From: Salticus scenicus
Lineage: Eukaryota; Arthropoda; Arachnida; Araneae; Salticidae
Assembly: GCA_963930645.1 (NCBI GenBank)
Contig: OZ005656.1
Coordinates: 193,602,979 to 193,666,978, forward strand
DNA length: 64,000 nucleotides
Reading direction: 5' to 3'
Both the position numbers and the translations under genes were made by a program. The first letter of the stretch is position 1. Each line of letters starts with the position of its first letter. The notes under the pieces were generated by a model. It was not told the DNA's origin. It ran no database searches and worked only from the letters and a program-made list of their open reading frames with translations. This document shows, piece after piece, positions 44,335-56,447 of this stretch.

Positions 44335-45371
44335 TTTTATTAAGCAAAAATAAGCAGAAAATAGCTCAAACCCACATGAAAATATTACCGTGAAATGAAA
44401 CAAATAAAGGCAGAATACATCCTGAAATTTTATAATAGATATATTCACCAGAATAAAAAACTGAAATCAAAATACGAGTAAAAAGGAACGTCGCTGTTGT
44501 AAAAATGACATTTACGAAGTTTAGTTACAGTGTGCAAGTTTGATAGTTAAAAATAATTTAAAATTGAAAGTCAACTATATATATAATAATAATAAAAAAT
44601 CCTTTTCAGTTATTTAAAACATAATTAATGTTTAAATGATTATTTTTTTAATGCAAGAAGATTTATTCAACTTAATTAATTTTAATTATGTAATTATATC
44701 ATTAACTGTTAAGCGTTCTAAATACTTAAAGACTGCAGAGTGCTGCCATCAAAATTTCATTTTTAAATTTAAAGTAACTTAACTAATTTGATCTATTTTA
44801 CTTATAGTGAAACCAACTTTTATTAAAGTGAAAGAACTTAAAGAAATGCATTACCATGACTTCAAAAACCAATGTGCGTTTAGACTTATCTAGAAGGTTA
44901 ATTTCAATTAAAATTTTAAGAGTTTAGTAGTAAGGGAAATTTAAATATATATATATTTTTTTTTATATATGTAAAACTTAATATGCTTAATTTTTTCTTC
45001 TGTATTACTATTTGATTTCAGTAAGTATAATAAATTGTAAAAAGAAACAAACAAACAAACAAACAACAACAACAAAAAAAGAATTCACCTTCAAAAGAAT
45101 GAATTAATTAAATAAACAATAAATGTGTAATATAGCCGTTACTAAGATACACGGACGATTGATATTAAAGAATAAATTTTAGAAAAATGAAACAGAAAAG
45201 TCAATATACAAAATTGAAAAAAAAAAAAATTGCTTAAAATATTCAAATTCGGAATTCGAAAACATCTTGACACACCTGTAAGTTCCGAACTACCCATCTG
45301 CCAAGTTTTGTAGCTCTGCGTTCAGTAGCGGGAGCACCAGAGCGGACGCAGGCACACACACTGATACTTCT

Positions 45372-45372
<1 letters not shown>
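44335..45372. other. No gene seen
   Basis: AT-rich. A (CAAA)n/(CAA)n tract at 45046-45078. Nothing coding recognised. Confidence 0.6.
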
Positions 45373-45415
<43 letters not shown>

Positions 45416-46225
45416 GTTGGGGACAAAATCTCGCGAGGACAAAATATCGCCGACGTAAAGGAAGACAAAGCAAAAATTAGTTGGTAATTATTAGTAATAT
45501 TGTATAAAATTTCATGACAGCACATACCTTAGTCAGAGCACTGACATTCTGACAAACCTACAACAAAATTTTTCATAAATTTTACTTAAAATTGTTTAAA
45601 AACTATATTTGTTAACTTTTGTCAAAATTAGTCATATTGAATTCAATCGTGCTTATTAATTTTTAACCCTTTGCGGTGCAAGAAAATTTTAAACATTTAA
45701 ATTATACTACCACCGGAACTCACGAACTAAATTAAACTAAAAGAAATTTTTAATTTTAAGGTTTAAAAAACAGGCCTTTTCTGATATGTTATAAACGTGA
45801 ATTTTTGCTAAAAAATTTCCGGGATGAATTTTTGCAGCTGGATCTGAAATATTCCGTCCTCGCAGCGAGGACAGCGCGCGTTAAGGGGTTAAAATTTTTA
45901 ATTCAAGTTTGTAAACAGCATTCAGCTTTAATGTCATCAGTGATGTACACGATTTTTAAAATGTATTTTCAATATTGAAAAGATAAAGATAAAATAACTT
46001 AAAAATAAACATAGATAAAATAATAAAATTCAACTCTATGATTTATTTAATTATTTATTTTAATTAATTCATTAATATTTATAAGGCCATGTGGCACCCG
46101 CCAAAGATCACACGTGACACAAAATCAAATTTTCAAATAGATCATACAATTTTTTTGACGCGATATTTTGTCTGGCGAGATTTTGTCCCGCGATATTATG
46201 TCCGGATCCCATATATATATATTTG

Positions 46226-46265
<40 letters not shown>
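45373..46265. mobile_element. TIR element inside a (TA)n microsatellite
   Basis: An element at 45414-46210 (797 bp) with ends GGGTTGGGGACAAAATC and complement of GGGATCCGGACA. Subterminal blocks repeat gacaaaat-atcgcg or ctcgcg in inverted order. It is flanked on both sides by (TA)n (45373-45412 and 46211-46265), which together look like one microsatellite split by the insertion. The interior holds a piggyBac-like MITE. No transposase. Confidence 0.7.
45667..45888. mobile_element. piggyBac-like MITE, copy 1
   Basis: 222 bp between TTAA (45663-45666) and TTAA (45889-45892). Ends CCCTTTGCGG and AAGGGG. Shares accaccggaa and gctaaaaaatttccgggatga with 58516-58738. Confidence 0.8.
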
Positions 46266-46267
<2 letters not shown>

Positions 46268-46275
46268 CAATTTTT

Positions 46276-47440
46276 AACCGACTTCAAAAAAGAAGGAAGG
46301 TTCTCAATTCAAACCGTATGTTTTTTTTATGTTTGTTAGCTCATAACTTCTGAACGGATGCTCCGATTTTGTTCCTTTTTGTTTTGTTGAAAAGGTCTTG
46401 GTCTGAAATAGGTCCCATTGTAATATCTTTACGATCTAAAGAAAATACAGGGTGCCCAAAAAATCAGTCCCAACTCCTTTGACTGCTAAACGGCTGCAGC
46501 TATTGTGATAAAAATGGTATGTAAGTATAGCGAAGTGATCATGCAGCACAAGGTTTAACCGCTTGCAGCGCCACCTAGTGGAAAATAGCGGAGTTAGTTT
46601 TCCTATCTCGAAAACGGTTCTAAAGAAAAAAGTGAATTACAAAGTTGAAAAGTATTATCGATTTAGTACAAAAAAATAGTTTAGACATTCATGCTAGCTT
46701 TCCTATCTCGGAAACGGTTCAAAACAGAGGGAAAAAGTGAATTATAAAATTGCAGAGCATCATCGATTTAGTACGAAAAGATAGTTTAAACATTAATGCT
46801 AAAAACAGAACGCTTAAAACGTGCATTTGTTTGTTTGCATTTTGTGCACACTTGAACGACATTGCATATGTTGTAGCGTAGCGGGTGACATTTATGCTAT
46901 GTAAAATTCAAAGTATGGTTATTGCAAGCGGTCACATCGATTAACGCATAGACGTTTTAAACCGACTTCATAAAGGAAGAAGTTCTCAATACAAACCATG
47001 TTTCTCCTTGTTGTTGTTGTTGAAATTTATTAGCTGTTAACGTCGTAAGAGATAATTTAATTTTAATACTTTTTTAGTTGTATTGATCTTAACCTGAAAT
47101 AGGTTTCACTATGATTTCTTTAAGATATAAACAAATTACAGGATACTCACAAAAGTCTGTTCTCACTCTAACTGCTGAACGCATGCAGCTACACTGGTAA
47201 AAGTAGTATGTAAATATCGATGTTGGAACTTCTGTCCGTCAGCTGCAATGCATATTTTGCTCTTTGTTTGAACTTTACGCTGCGCAGTTTCCAGCGCAGC
47301 GGGTGACACGTATTCACTGGAAAGTTCAATATTATATGTCTAGCAGAATTTTTGGTTACGAATACAGCGTATCCGTTCTTTACATTTCTAAAGACTTTTT
47401 GACTTAACATATGTTCATTCAACAGATAGTTTTTTGCTCA
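46276..47440. repeat. Direct repeat, ~684-bp period
   Basis: Two divergent units begin aaccgacttca at 46276 and 46960. Matching landmarks in order: gttctcaat-caaacc, ctgaaataggt, acagg-t-c-c-aaaa, ctgctgaacg/ctgctaaacg, gtagtatgtaa, and a later gcgtagcgggtgaca/gcgcagcgggtgaca. The aaccgacttcaaaaa start recalls a repeat widespread in arthropod genomes. No coding frame recognised. Confidence 0.65.
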
Positions 47441-47720
47441 TATCCGATAAAGGCAAGAAAAGTGACGCAATTAAAAATGCAAAATTTGAGAAAAATCAAC
47501 TTAAAAATAACTTGACTAGAATAAAACTGGCACAACTGTCTCTCGAGTGAATAACTTTCTAGATGGAGATGTAACTTTTTTGTTCACATTGGGTGCATTT
47601 CATGTTTTTGATTTATGTCACTTTTCTTGGAAGTTGTGATTTGTGAAGCTGCCATCGAACGTCTTTTGATGTCCTGCTATATGAATAAGTTTTTACAGAA
47701 AAGAGAAAAATAAAATATTT

Positions 47721-47915
47721 TTGTAAAAAAAATAGAACCGACTCCAAAAAGCAACTACTATTCAAACAACTAAAAAAAAAAAAAAAAAAAAAAAAAAAGG
47801 GTATGAAATGAAACAGTAAATTGCGCCTAAAAGTATAAAATAATTTCCTTCGCCAAACAACCTATAACACTACAATTAATCATAACTTTTGAAGTCGGCG
47901 CAAAATTAAATAAAA
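47721..47915 (+). repeat. Left arm of long inverted repeat
   Basis: The ~195-bp arm is nearly identical to the reverse complement of 48489-48677; differences are mainly in the A/T run length. It includes agaaccgactccaaaaagc and gaagtcggcgcaaaatt. Loop of ~573 bp. Confidence 0.92.
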
Positions 47916-48488
47916 ATTGATAACTTTATTCAATACAAAAATCAAATCCTATTCAATATACACATCTCACATTGTCACCTGCAAAGCGCAGCCAAAAATT
48001 ACTTTGTAGAAAACAAATAAGATTTCGTAAGCAGCAAAAGTTGGCGAAGATGCTAGTATCTGACGTCCTTGGTGAAAGAAAAATCGCAAAATTATCTGGC
48101 AAACATATTTAATTTCTTTGGGATATCATGATTGTTTTGATAAGGTATATTAAGAGAGAAATCAAGATTATGAAACAATACATCGTACAATATATATTAT
48201 GAAAATATACATCTTGTGTGTATATTTTTGAATTATGTTTTGATCGCCAAATCCAAAAACCACCAAAGATGATAGTTATCAAAGTTATACCAAATTTGCA
48301 AAGGAAACTCTAACTTCGTAGAAACATAAATACCGCATTGTAAAGAATGTTCACTGTTCTATGTAGATGCTACTAATGGACCAATTGTATACAGTGATAA
48401 AATAGTAAAGGAACCTTGAAAATGGATCATTCGAGACAACAGCATTTGTTGCTACTGATCTAAAAACAAACCTTTAAAAATTAATTAA
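47916..48488. other. Loop of inverted repeat, no gene seen
   Basis: 573 bp of moderately AT-rich sequence. No frame of interest and no recognised family. Confidence 0.5.
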
Positions 48489-48677
48489 ATTTTATTTAAT
48501 TTTGCGCCGACTTCAAAAGTTATGATTAATTGTAGTGTTATAGGTTGTTTGGCGAAGGAAATTATTTTATACTTTTAGGCGCAATTTACTGTTTCATTTC
48601 ATACCCTTTTTTTTTTTTTTTTTTTTAGTTGTTTGAATAGTAGTTGCTTTTTGGAGTCGGTTCTATATTTTTTACAA
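48489..48677 (-). repeat. Right arm of long inverted repeat
   Basis: Reverse complement of 47721-47915. The T-run here is about 22 against 28 A in the left arm. It is followed by two further homopolymer runs (48711-48730 T, 48752-48770 A). Confidence 0.92.
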
Positions 48678-48777
48678 AAAGATTTTATTAGTTTTAGTCT
48701 TGATATGTTTTTTTTTTTTTTTTTTTTTTTAGCTTCATTGTAATTCGGATTAAAAAAAAAAAAAAAAAAATAGATAT

Positions 48778-49122
48778 CTTAATTTAAGGTAAAAACGAAA
48801 TAAATGTCGTGTAAATAGAATTTTATTTTTAAAATATTAGGGCTGATTACGTTAATTATATTGTGTTCTCGATTTTGTTCAAACTATTTATAGATAAATG
48901 GAAGTTTTATTTTATTTCATGTATAATAGGCGGAGAAATCTCATGACTTGTATTATCTTGAATCTTGGAAACACCCAAATGGTGTCAGTACTTATCTTTT
49001 ACGAGGTAAGAAGTAATCTTCTTAGTGGTGTTTCTTTTGTAAAAGTGGGATTTCAGTTGATTCTAAAAATGCCATGATGATCTTGCATGTTAGTTTTACG
49101 GAAGAGAAACACTGTATGTATG

Positions 49123-49159
<37 letters not shown>

Positions 49160-49428
49160 GCCATTGTAATTATTGTTATGTTGCCTATTGCCAATGAAAT
49201 GCAATTACATGCAAAGGAAAATATTTGAGTGATGTTAAATTGTTTTCTCTAATGTTACTCTAATTTACATACAGTTTCGATACTATTAAATATACTGTAT
49301 AGTATTCATTTATAATATTTTATAGAGATACGTGAAAAATTCGTATATATTGGAATTGAACAGTTTATTTTGTAAAATATCTAAATTATGTTAAATGATG
49401 AATATTAAATAATTTAAATGGAAGGAGA
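48778..49428. other. No gene seen
   Basis: AT-rich, with (TATG)n/(TA)n at 49114-49156. Nothing coding recognised. Confidence 0.6.
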
Positions 49429-49549
49429 CAAACACATAGTTGCCAACATTTTAATTTATTCCGGAGCATTTTTAGCCCTGCCTTTAATCCACACCACTTT
49501 ATTTATAAAATATTTTTTCTCCAATACATAACTACGGAAAAATTAAACA

Positions 49550-50094
49550 CGTTAGTAGTTGTAGAAATCCTTCAGTAAACTAGAGATACGACAACGCTGG
49601 CAGTGAATTCTGATTCGTCCAAAGTTACTTTCGACCGCCTGAGGGAAGGACTGCAGCGCCAACATAGACTTGGCGACCACTGCGCTAGAACACCTTCAAA
49701 CAAAACCACTTATGAAACATACTAATAAATAGCCCATATTGCGCTTATGCACCAAGGTTAGGAATCCAGGTTGCCATAGTTTGGACGAAATTTAATCAGC
49801 TCGCCATTTTTTTCCGTCCGCTGCGCAAGCGCACTCAGCTCTTGTCTTATCTCTGGTTTACTAAAGGATTTCTAGTAGTTGCTATCGACAGCGCCACCTA
49901 TTACAGATTGCTAACTTTTTATTTAACTGTCACCAATAATTTTAAGAAGTGATGTGATCGACGTTAAATCGATTTTTATCCGCGTTTTATGCATATCAAA
50001 TGTCACTTCTAAAATTTTTTGGTGGCTATTGAATAAAAAAATCTGGAAAAACTGAAGGATGTGCGGCAAATCGACCAACTAGCGAATACTAACG
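49550..50094. mobile_element. F2-like element inside F1
   Basis: Ends CGTTAGTAGTTG and complement CGTTAGTATTCGC. It contains the F2 core cagcgccacct, ttatttaactgtcaccaataat, and its inverted partner ggtggctattgaataaaaa. It is opened near its left end by 49562-49874. Confidence 0.65.
49562..49874. mobile_element. TIR element with 7-bp TSD, innermost level
   Basis: 313 bp. Ends TAGAAATCCTTCAGTAAAC and complement TAGAAATCCTTTAGTAAAC (about 25 bp of inverted similarity). Perfect 7-bp TSD gtagttg at 49555-49561 and 49875-49881. Higher GC than its surroundings. No coding frame. Confidence 0.85.
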
Positions 50095-50189
50095 GGTTAA
50101 AAAAAAATTAACCTTATGTAAAAAGTGGTATGGAATAAAGGCGGGGCTATAAATGCTTCGGAAAAAATTAAAATGTTAGTATGTCTGCA

Positions 50190-52245
50190 AATACATTTAA
50201 CTGACGTTATAAATTTCGAAATAACGTATTTAAGAGCGGACAATACCTAATCTCGCCGGCAGCCTTCGCCCATGTTATTCTATTGGAAAATTTGATTACA
50301 TAATTACTCATTACCTAATGTATATTTTTCAATTCTGTTTTTACATTTAGAAAATTCATAAGCGTTAAATTAGTACTTGTTTTCCAAAAATTGATTTTTT
50401 TTAAATTTTAGTATTTCATTTTGCGACTAGAAAATGAGAAAAATGCATTTTGTGAAAAATCGCATTTTTGAACTCAAAATTAAAATGTAAAAATTTAAAA
50501 AAATGAATTTTTCAAAAATGAGTACTCATTTAACGGTTATGAATTTTCTGACTGAGAAAACAGAATTAAAAAATATACATTAGGTAATGTGTAATTGTCG
50601 CAACAAATTTTCCCATAGAATAACATTGGCCACGGCAGTCCGCGGGATTAGGTATTGTCCCCTCTTAACCCTAGATAACAAAACTTAAATCAGTGTTGCT
50701 TTGTAACTAATCATCCGACTCATAGACTACGAGTTAAAAGCAAATATATTTTTATAATTACTTTATTTATTTCAAACTAATAAGCGTAACTTAAAAAAAG
50801 TATTATAATATTTCAATTAAAAAATAGGAAAGTAGTAAAAATTATCGTTTGCACTCTTGGAACATATTTAAAGTGTACTCTCCACAAATAGCCTTTTTGC
50901 AGTAGTTGCATACGTTTTCTCATTCTGCATTTATTAGATGGACAGAAAGTACAAATTCTTTCTATTTATTAACGAAAGGCATATGTAGTAAAGGGATGCC
51001 ATTGTCTTTACAAAGATACCAAGTTAAAATAAATAAATAAATAAATAAAACAGATTTTCGCGTCCAATATTTTGCATTTTTTCAACATCGATTTTTGAAA
51101 CTAAACATTTTAAAACTGACAAAGTTTTAGAAAAATTTGATTTTTTTCTTTTTTTTATAAGTTAAAACACCATGAGCAATAACAATCATAAATTAAAAAA
51201 ATATATATATCAACATCATAGCAGTAAATAAACCATTCAGAAGGGAGAAACCCTGACCGTGTATGCGCAAGCATAACCACTAAGGGCTTAAACAAAAACA
51301 GACATAAATATAAAATTATACGAAACAGCTCTAATACACAATCTTATTAAAAATAATTATTGCTTTAGAACAAATCTTTAAAAAATTCCTATTGAGGAAT
51401 TCAATATTATTATTTTTTTTATAATAAAAATAAATAATTAAATAAAAATAAAAGACTTTTAAGAATCATTAATTTATTTGCAAATTCCTTATTTGTAAAG
51501 TTATAGTGAAGAAAAATTTTCAGCTTACACGACAATCTAAAATCTTATAATCCCCCCCCCCCCCTCATCATTATTTGCTTGAAAGACTTTTTTATATCAA
51601 ATCCCCACGTTTTCTTCTTTAATCTTATATATCATATAAAATGATAGAATTTGAAAATACGTCAGTTTTCTGTAAAGAATGTCAAAGGAAGTCTAGGTTT
51701 CTATGAGATATTCAATGCGTTTTGAGATATTATCATAAATTTTTTATTCATAAGTCAATATGCAGAGAGAGAAAAAGGAAAATTATAGACATGCGCAGGA
51801 TAAATTTTCATGGAATTTTAGCAGACTTTAAAATTAAGAATATTTGACAGAATTTGAATAGAATTTTTAATCCATGTCTTCTGATAGAATTTTTATGCAT
51901 TGTAACTGAAAGTTAGGACAAATGTCGAATATATATATATACTCTTTGCCTTTCAGGTCTGGGTGGGAACATGACGATCTAGCATGCCCTTTTATTAAAT
52001 TATTTTTATTACAAATATCGGCTTTATATATATATATATATATATATTTACTATTATATTACATTAGTTATGTTGCTTTTATCAAGCATTGATATTGTTA
52101 TATCTAATTTACCATTGATTTAAGCATTACTATTGTTATGTATAATTTACCATTAATTTAATCTTGTTTTAGTATTTCGTTGTTTTATGTTGGGAGTATG
52201 CTAGTTTCGCCAGGTTCCGAAACCTGTTAGGACTTTTCAATTTAC
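50190..52245. other. No gene seen
   Basis: AT-rich. The stretch 50250-50650 is a partial inverted repeat: gagcggacaatacctaatctcgcc with tattctattggaaaa at the left is complementary to ttttcccatagaataa with gattaggtattgtcccctct at the right, enclosing fold-back sequence. A C14 run lies at 51551-51564. Confidence 0.55.
50231..50669. mobile_element. Fold-back element
   Basis: Arms of about 190 bp read gaggggacaataccta on both strands. The left arm has cattacctaatgtatatttttcaattctg and the right arm cagaattaaaaaatatacattaggtaatg, an exact or near-exact inverted pair. The loop lies near 50440-50460. No clear TSD and no coding frame. Confidence 0.7.
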
Positions 52246-52249
52246 TTAA

Positions 52250-52450
52250 CCCTTTCAGGGGCGGTGGTATATATTTTATACCACCTAATTTCAGATCTGA
52301 ACTGCAAAAATTCATCCCAGAAATTTTATATAAAATTTTACTTTTTTACCTTATCTGAAAACAGTCATTTATTACTTTTCTTCTAATCTTGATCACAGAT
52401 TCTGGTGGAGTTGATTTTAAATGAACTTAAATTCATTGCCCCTGAAGGGG
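52250..52450. mobile_element. piggyBac-like MITE, copy 2 (opposite orientation)
   Basis: 201 bp between TTAA (52246-52249) and TTAA (52451-52454). Ends CCCTTTCAGGGGC and GCCCCTGAAGGGG. Interior caaaaattcatcccagaaattt is the complement of the ccgggatga block in the other two copies. Confidence 0.8.
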
Positions 52451-52833
52451 TTAATTGTCTGTTCTGCTGCTCCCACCCACTGAAGAGGAAGCGGAAGGGT
52501 GTTTTTTCACATGTAATGTTATTTTTACAAATGGTTTTGGTTACTTTAATTCGTTGTTTTAAGTTTTTTAACGTTTTTTCTTCTTGTTAACCACGCCCAC
52601 TTATCTTCAAGTCTTAACATATTTTCAAAATTATATATATATATGTGTGTGTGTATTTATTTCTTAGTGCACAGTTGTTAACATTCCGTAGCACGGTTAG
52701 TACCCGCCTCTTTTTTTTTACATCACTTTATTTTTTGAGTAATTCTTTCTGAATGTAATCACGATTAATTAAAAAGGAAAATACACTACAAAACGACTGG
52801 TGTAAAAAGAAAAAAAAAAAAAAAAAAAAAAAA

Positions 52834-54604
52834 CAGTGAGTGTTCAAGTTATTGGAATTTTTTTTAAAACATTTTTTCGATTATCTGGAAAAAATACCTG
52901 CCAAAATGGCCTGAAACTTGATACATGCAAAGAACATCTAGAAACTCATATTTTCCACTATCGATTTAGTCCAGAGTGGAATTAGGGGACCAACCACAAA
53001 TTGAAGAAGAGCGAAAATACTTTGAATCACCTTGTATCACAAAAAACTACAAATGACTTGTAACTGTAATACACTGTAGCAAATATTATGTACAATATTT
53101 ATATGTTTTGGTGCGGAACTTGCACTATTATTTAGGGAGGTATATAATTTTTATTTTCAAAAATTACTAATTTTTTTTACAAGTTTTTAATTTATAACTA
53201 GAACGGATTTCCTTAAAATTTTAAAAATCTAACTAAAAAGCATTAGAGAAACATTATTCTGAAATACAAAGTTCACATGTGTAATATTCGTTGAGATATG
53301 AGTATTTTTAGTAAATATTATTTTACTGCGCATGCACGAAAGATAGAAGAAAAAAAATTATTGCGTAAGTTGACAGCTAAATATACTGAGCAACTTTTAT
53401 CAAAATTTCATTTGAATAAAATAAAAATTAAGCAAATTGTAGGCAAAAGAGCATCCTAGATTTTAGGTATTTTCCAGAGTTGAAATTTCATAAGGGGTTT
53501 TACACATGCCGCGTATTTAATTTGTAGATCCAATTATTTCAATCACGTTCCAAAAGTACTTTTTTGTGAAAAATTCGTCATGAACGCCCAAATCTTAATA
53601 AAAAAAATGGTAAATAAATAAAAATAAGTTAAATTTACAAGCCTATAAGGAATTTTTTCGCAAAAAAAGAAATTTGTAATGTGGTTGAAATAATTGGATC
53701 TTGAAATGAAATACGCGGAATGTGTAAAACCCTTTATAAAATTTTAACTCTAGAAAATACTTTAAATCTAGGTCGTTCTTTTTCCGACAATTTGCTTAAT
53801 TTTTATTCTTTTCAAATGATTTTTTGACTGTAGTTGTTCCATTTATTTAGTTTTCAAACTACGCAATAAATTTTTTTCTATTTTTCGCGTATGCGCAGTA
53901 AAACATTATTTACTAAAAATGCTCATATCTCAATACGTGATAATTTTATGTTTCAGAATAATGTTTCTCTAATATTTTGTCAGTTTTTCAGCAACTTTTG
54001 TCAAATTTTATGGAAATCCGTTCTAGTTATTCAAAAAAAACTTGTCAAAAATTTAATAATTTTTGAAAAAAAAAAAAAAAAAAAAAAAAGAATATATATA
54101 TATATATATATATCTGCCTAAATTATTGTGTAATTCCCGCACCAAAACCAGTGGCGTATCCAGACGGGGGGGGGGAGCTGATGAGCTGCAGCCCCCCTTA
54201 ATTTTGTAGGAAATTAAAAAGATAAAGATTAAAAGCAATATGCATGATTTCTGTACGCTATGAAACATTATCAAACTTAACTCACCCCTCCCCGAAATAA
54301 AATCCTGAATACGCCACTGACCAAAACATACGAATATTGTGCATAGTATGTGCAACAATGTATTAAAGTTACAAGCCATTTGTAGTTTTTTGTGATACAG
54401 GGTGATCCAAAGTAGTTTCGCTCTTCTTCAATTTGTGGTTGGTCCCCCTAATTGCACTCTGTACTAAATCGACAGTGATAAACATAAGTTTTAATTTTTT
54501 TTTTTTTTTTTTTTTTTTTTTTGCATGTAGGGAATTTCAGGCCATTTTGTCTAGTATTTTTCAGATAACCGGAAAACAAAATCTATTAATTTGAACACTC
54601 ACTA
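52834..54604. mobile_element. 1.77-kb palindromic fold-back element
   Basis: Left arm 52834-53580, right arm 53647-54604, spacer ~66 bp. Landmarks in inverted order: gtgagtgttcaa, tggcctgaaa, gggaccaaccacaaattgaagaagagcga, tttggtgcgg, actgcgcat / atgcgcagt, gatccaattatttcaa. A cacctgtat / atacagggtg pair inside each arm resembles mariner ends. The right arm is lengthened by a hAT MITE at 54149-54319. No transposase frame. Confidence 0.88.
54149..54319. mobile_element. hAT MITE (CAGTGGCGTA ends)
   Basis: 171 bp. Ends CAGTGGCGTATCCAG and complement CAGTGGCGTATTCAG. Perfect 8-bp TSD accaaaac at 54141-54148 and 54320-54327. The subterminal sequence is G-rich (54168-54177). The left arm of the host palindrome lacks it, giving an internal empty site. 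Confidence 0.95.
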
Positions 54605-55115
54605 TACTAACGATACTACAGAATATTAATTAGGATGTAGTTATGTTCTTAAATGCAGATAAACAACATTTATATACTTATTAAGAAAATCGTATTTATT
54701 AAAAGGTGAAAATCTTGATAAAGATGATAATCTATCACAGCAATGCTAAAATGGCAGGTTTACTCTATCAAATCTTCAAAGAAAAAAAAATATGTTACTT
54801 TATTTCCAATGCATATTTCAATGCCTTAACCAATTACCAAAAGTGAACTTAATGAAAAAGTGTACTTCTTAAAATCACTATTAAATTTTTAAAAAATATA
54901 AATTCTAATATAACAAACGCTTCATTATAAATTGCATTTAGAGAAGTTATGTTTAAAAATATTAGAAATCCTACAAGCACTAACAAATAAATAAAAAAGA
55001 GCGATATTAGAGAATTTTTTTATCTGCTGATTCCTTATTAGTTATAACCTGGAGAACGACTAATGTGAAGTAATGGCAAGGTTTTCAGCAGTAGCCACTT
55101 AAATGCCAGTATTTA

Positions 55116-55673
55116 CAGGGTGACAAGAAATAACTTGGACACACGTGATACATTATAACTTTAATGCTAATGAAAATACTACGATCAAACTTCAATAAAT
55201 ATGAATACATTATTTTGTCTATTATATTTACAAATTTTCAAAGTGGCTAGCTTTAGCCTTAATACAGAGCTTTAAACGTGTCACAAAATTTTCGGCTATG
55301 GGCCGCAACTCATTTACTGATATTTATCCCATTCCTTGCATAAGAATTCTTTTAGGAATGCCAAAGTTTTGTGAGATTTAGCACACACCCTTGTCTCCAA
55401 AATGGACCAAACAGAATAATCCATTGGGTTCAAATCTGGGGAATACGGTGGCCATTCTTGAGCTCCAATGGAGTCAGGAAAATTTGTCTTGCACCAATCT
55501 TGAGTGCCTTTAGCTCTGTGTGCAGGTGCGGAATCCTGTTGGAAGGTCCATCTTTTGTTTCCAAAGAACTTTTGCGACCAAGGTAAGACAACATCTTCCA
55601 AAATGAGTTTGCGATAGTGGTAGTTACAGATATTTGGTTTGAAACTTCGTCCAAGTTTTTTGTTGTCACCCTG
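55116..55673 (-). mobile_element. Internally deleted mariner/Tc1 element
   Basis: 558 bp flanked by TA (55114-55115 and 55674-55675). Ends CAGGGTGACAAGAAATAACT and complement CAGGGTGACAACAAAAAACT. It carries the C-terminal half of a transposase on the minus strand. Confidence 0.9.
55228..55673 (-). pseudogene. Mariner/Tc1-family transposase, C-terminal remnant
   Basis: The minus-strand frame contains WTFQQDSAPAHRA, with the second catalytic D, and PPYSPDLNPMDYSVWSILE, with the third acidic position. Together these are the hallmark of DDxD/E mariner-type transposases. The frame stops at 55314; the usual C-terminal NELRPIAENFVTRLKLCIKA and HFE continue in another frame to a TAA at 55228, so there is a frameshift near 55318. 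The N-terminal DNA-binding region and the first catalytic D have been deleted; the reading frame starts inside the terminal repeat. It would not be active. Confidence 0.9.
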
Positions 55674-55685
55674 TATATAAAGCAA

Positions 55686-56407
55686 TCTTTGTATTAATCT
55701 TTCGAATATATGTACTGCAAACGATAATTGAAGATTACTATAAAAACAAGTGATTGACTACTATGGGCCCTGAATACAAATTGAAAAAAGACCATCTATT
55801 AGTAAAATGACGCACGAGAATGCATCAAAAAGGGAACAAGAACACATAAAACTAGTAACACAGAATTAGGAATATGAAAATAATTCGTTCAAAAGAAAAA
55901 GAAAAATGTCAATGGATAAACAGAATGAAATAAAAAAAAAGTTTATTATTTGATTTTATTTCAGTTCTTGTTATTATTTAAACGAAAACAGTAAACAAAG
56001 AATGAAAAAGTTACAGAAATTAGAAAAAAAGAAAATTAAAAAAGAAATCACAAATGAGTTTCAAAGATGTAAATTCTTATTCACATTAAATATATAGTCT
56101 TATTTCCTATTTCCCAATTATATTAAATATATTTAATGCAGACTATATTTAATATAATTATGCGTTAATTGTATTTAATGTAATTATATTTTTCATAATA
56201 TACTGCTTCTTACTACTTAATTTAGGAAAAACTGCATTATAACAATAAAAATAAATATTAAAAATAAATATTTCTTTTCTTTGATGATTTGACGAGGCAA
56301 CTCTGCTATTTCAGTACGCTTATGAAAGTTGAAATATATTTGCTAAATTTACGCTTTTTTGGCTACCAGAGAATTTTTAGAATAATTTTTCTTTTATTAG
56401 TGGACTG

Positions 56408-56447
<40 letters not shown>

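Larger units (their letters stand above)
49435..50183. mobile_element. F1 MITE opened by nested insertions
   Basis: Left end CATAGTTGCCAACATTTT, right end AAAATGTTAGTATG (the GGCA of the usual end is lost). Paired motifs gcatttttagccctgcc and ggcggggctataaatgc. It contains the F2-like element 49550-50094. Confidence 0.75.
52670..54645. mobile_element. F1 MITE opened by a large palindrome
   Basis: Left end CACAGTTGTTAACATTCCG and right end AATATTAATTAGGATGTAGTTATG. Paired ggttagtacccgcc and tactaacgatactac. ttctta occurs near both ends (52661-52666 and 54646-54651) and may be the TSD, with three extra bases on the left. The palindrome 52834-54604 sits in its right arm. Confidence 0.65.

Noticed and set aside
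45243..46353. Several frames rich in IYIYIY
   Set aside because: These translate (TA)n microsatellites.
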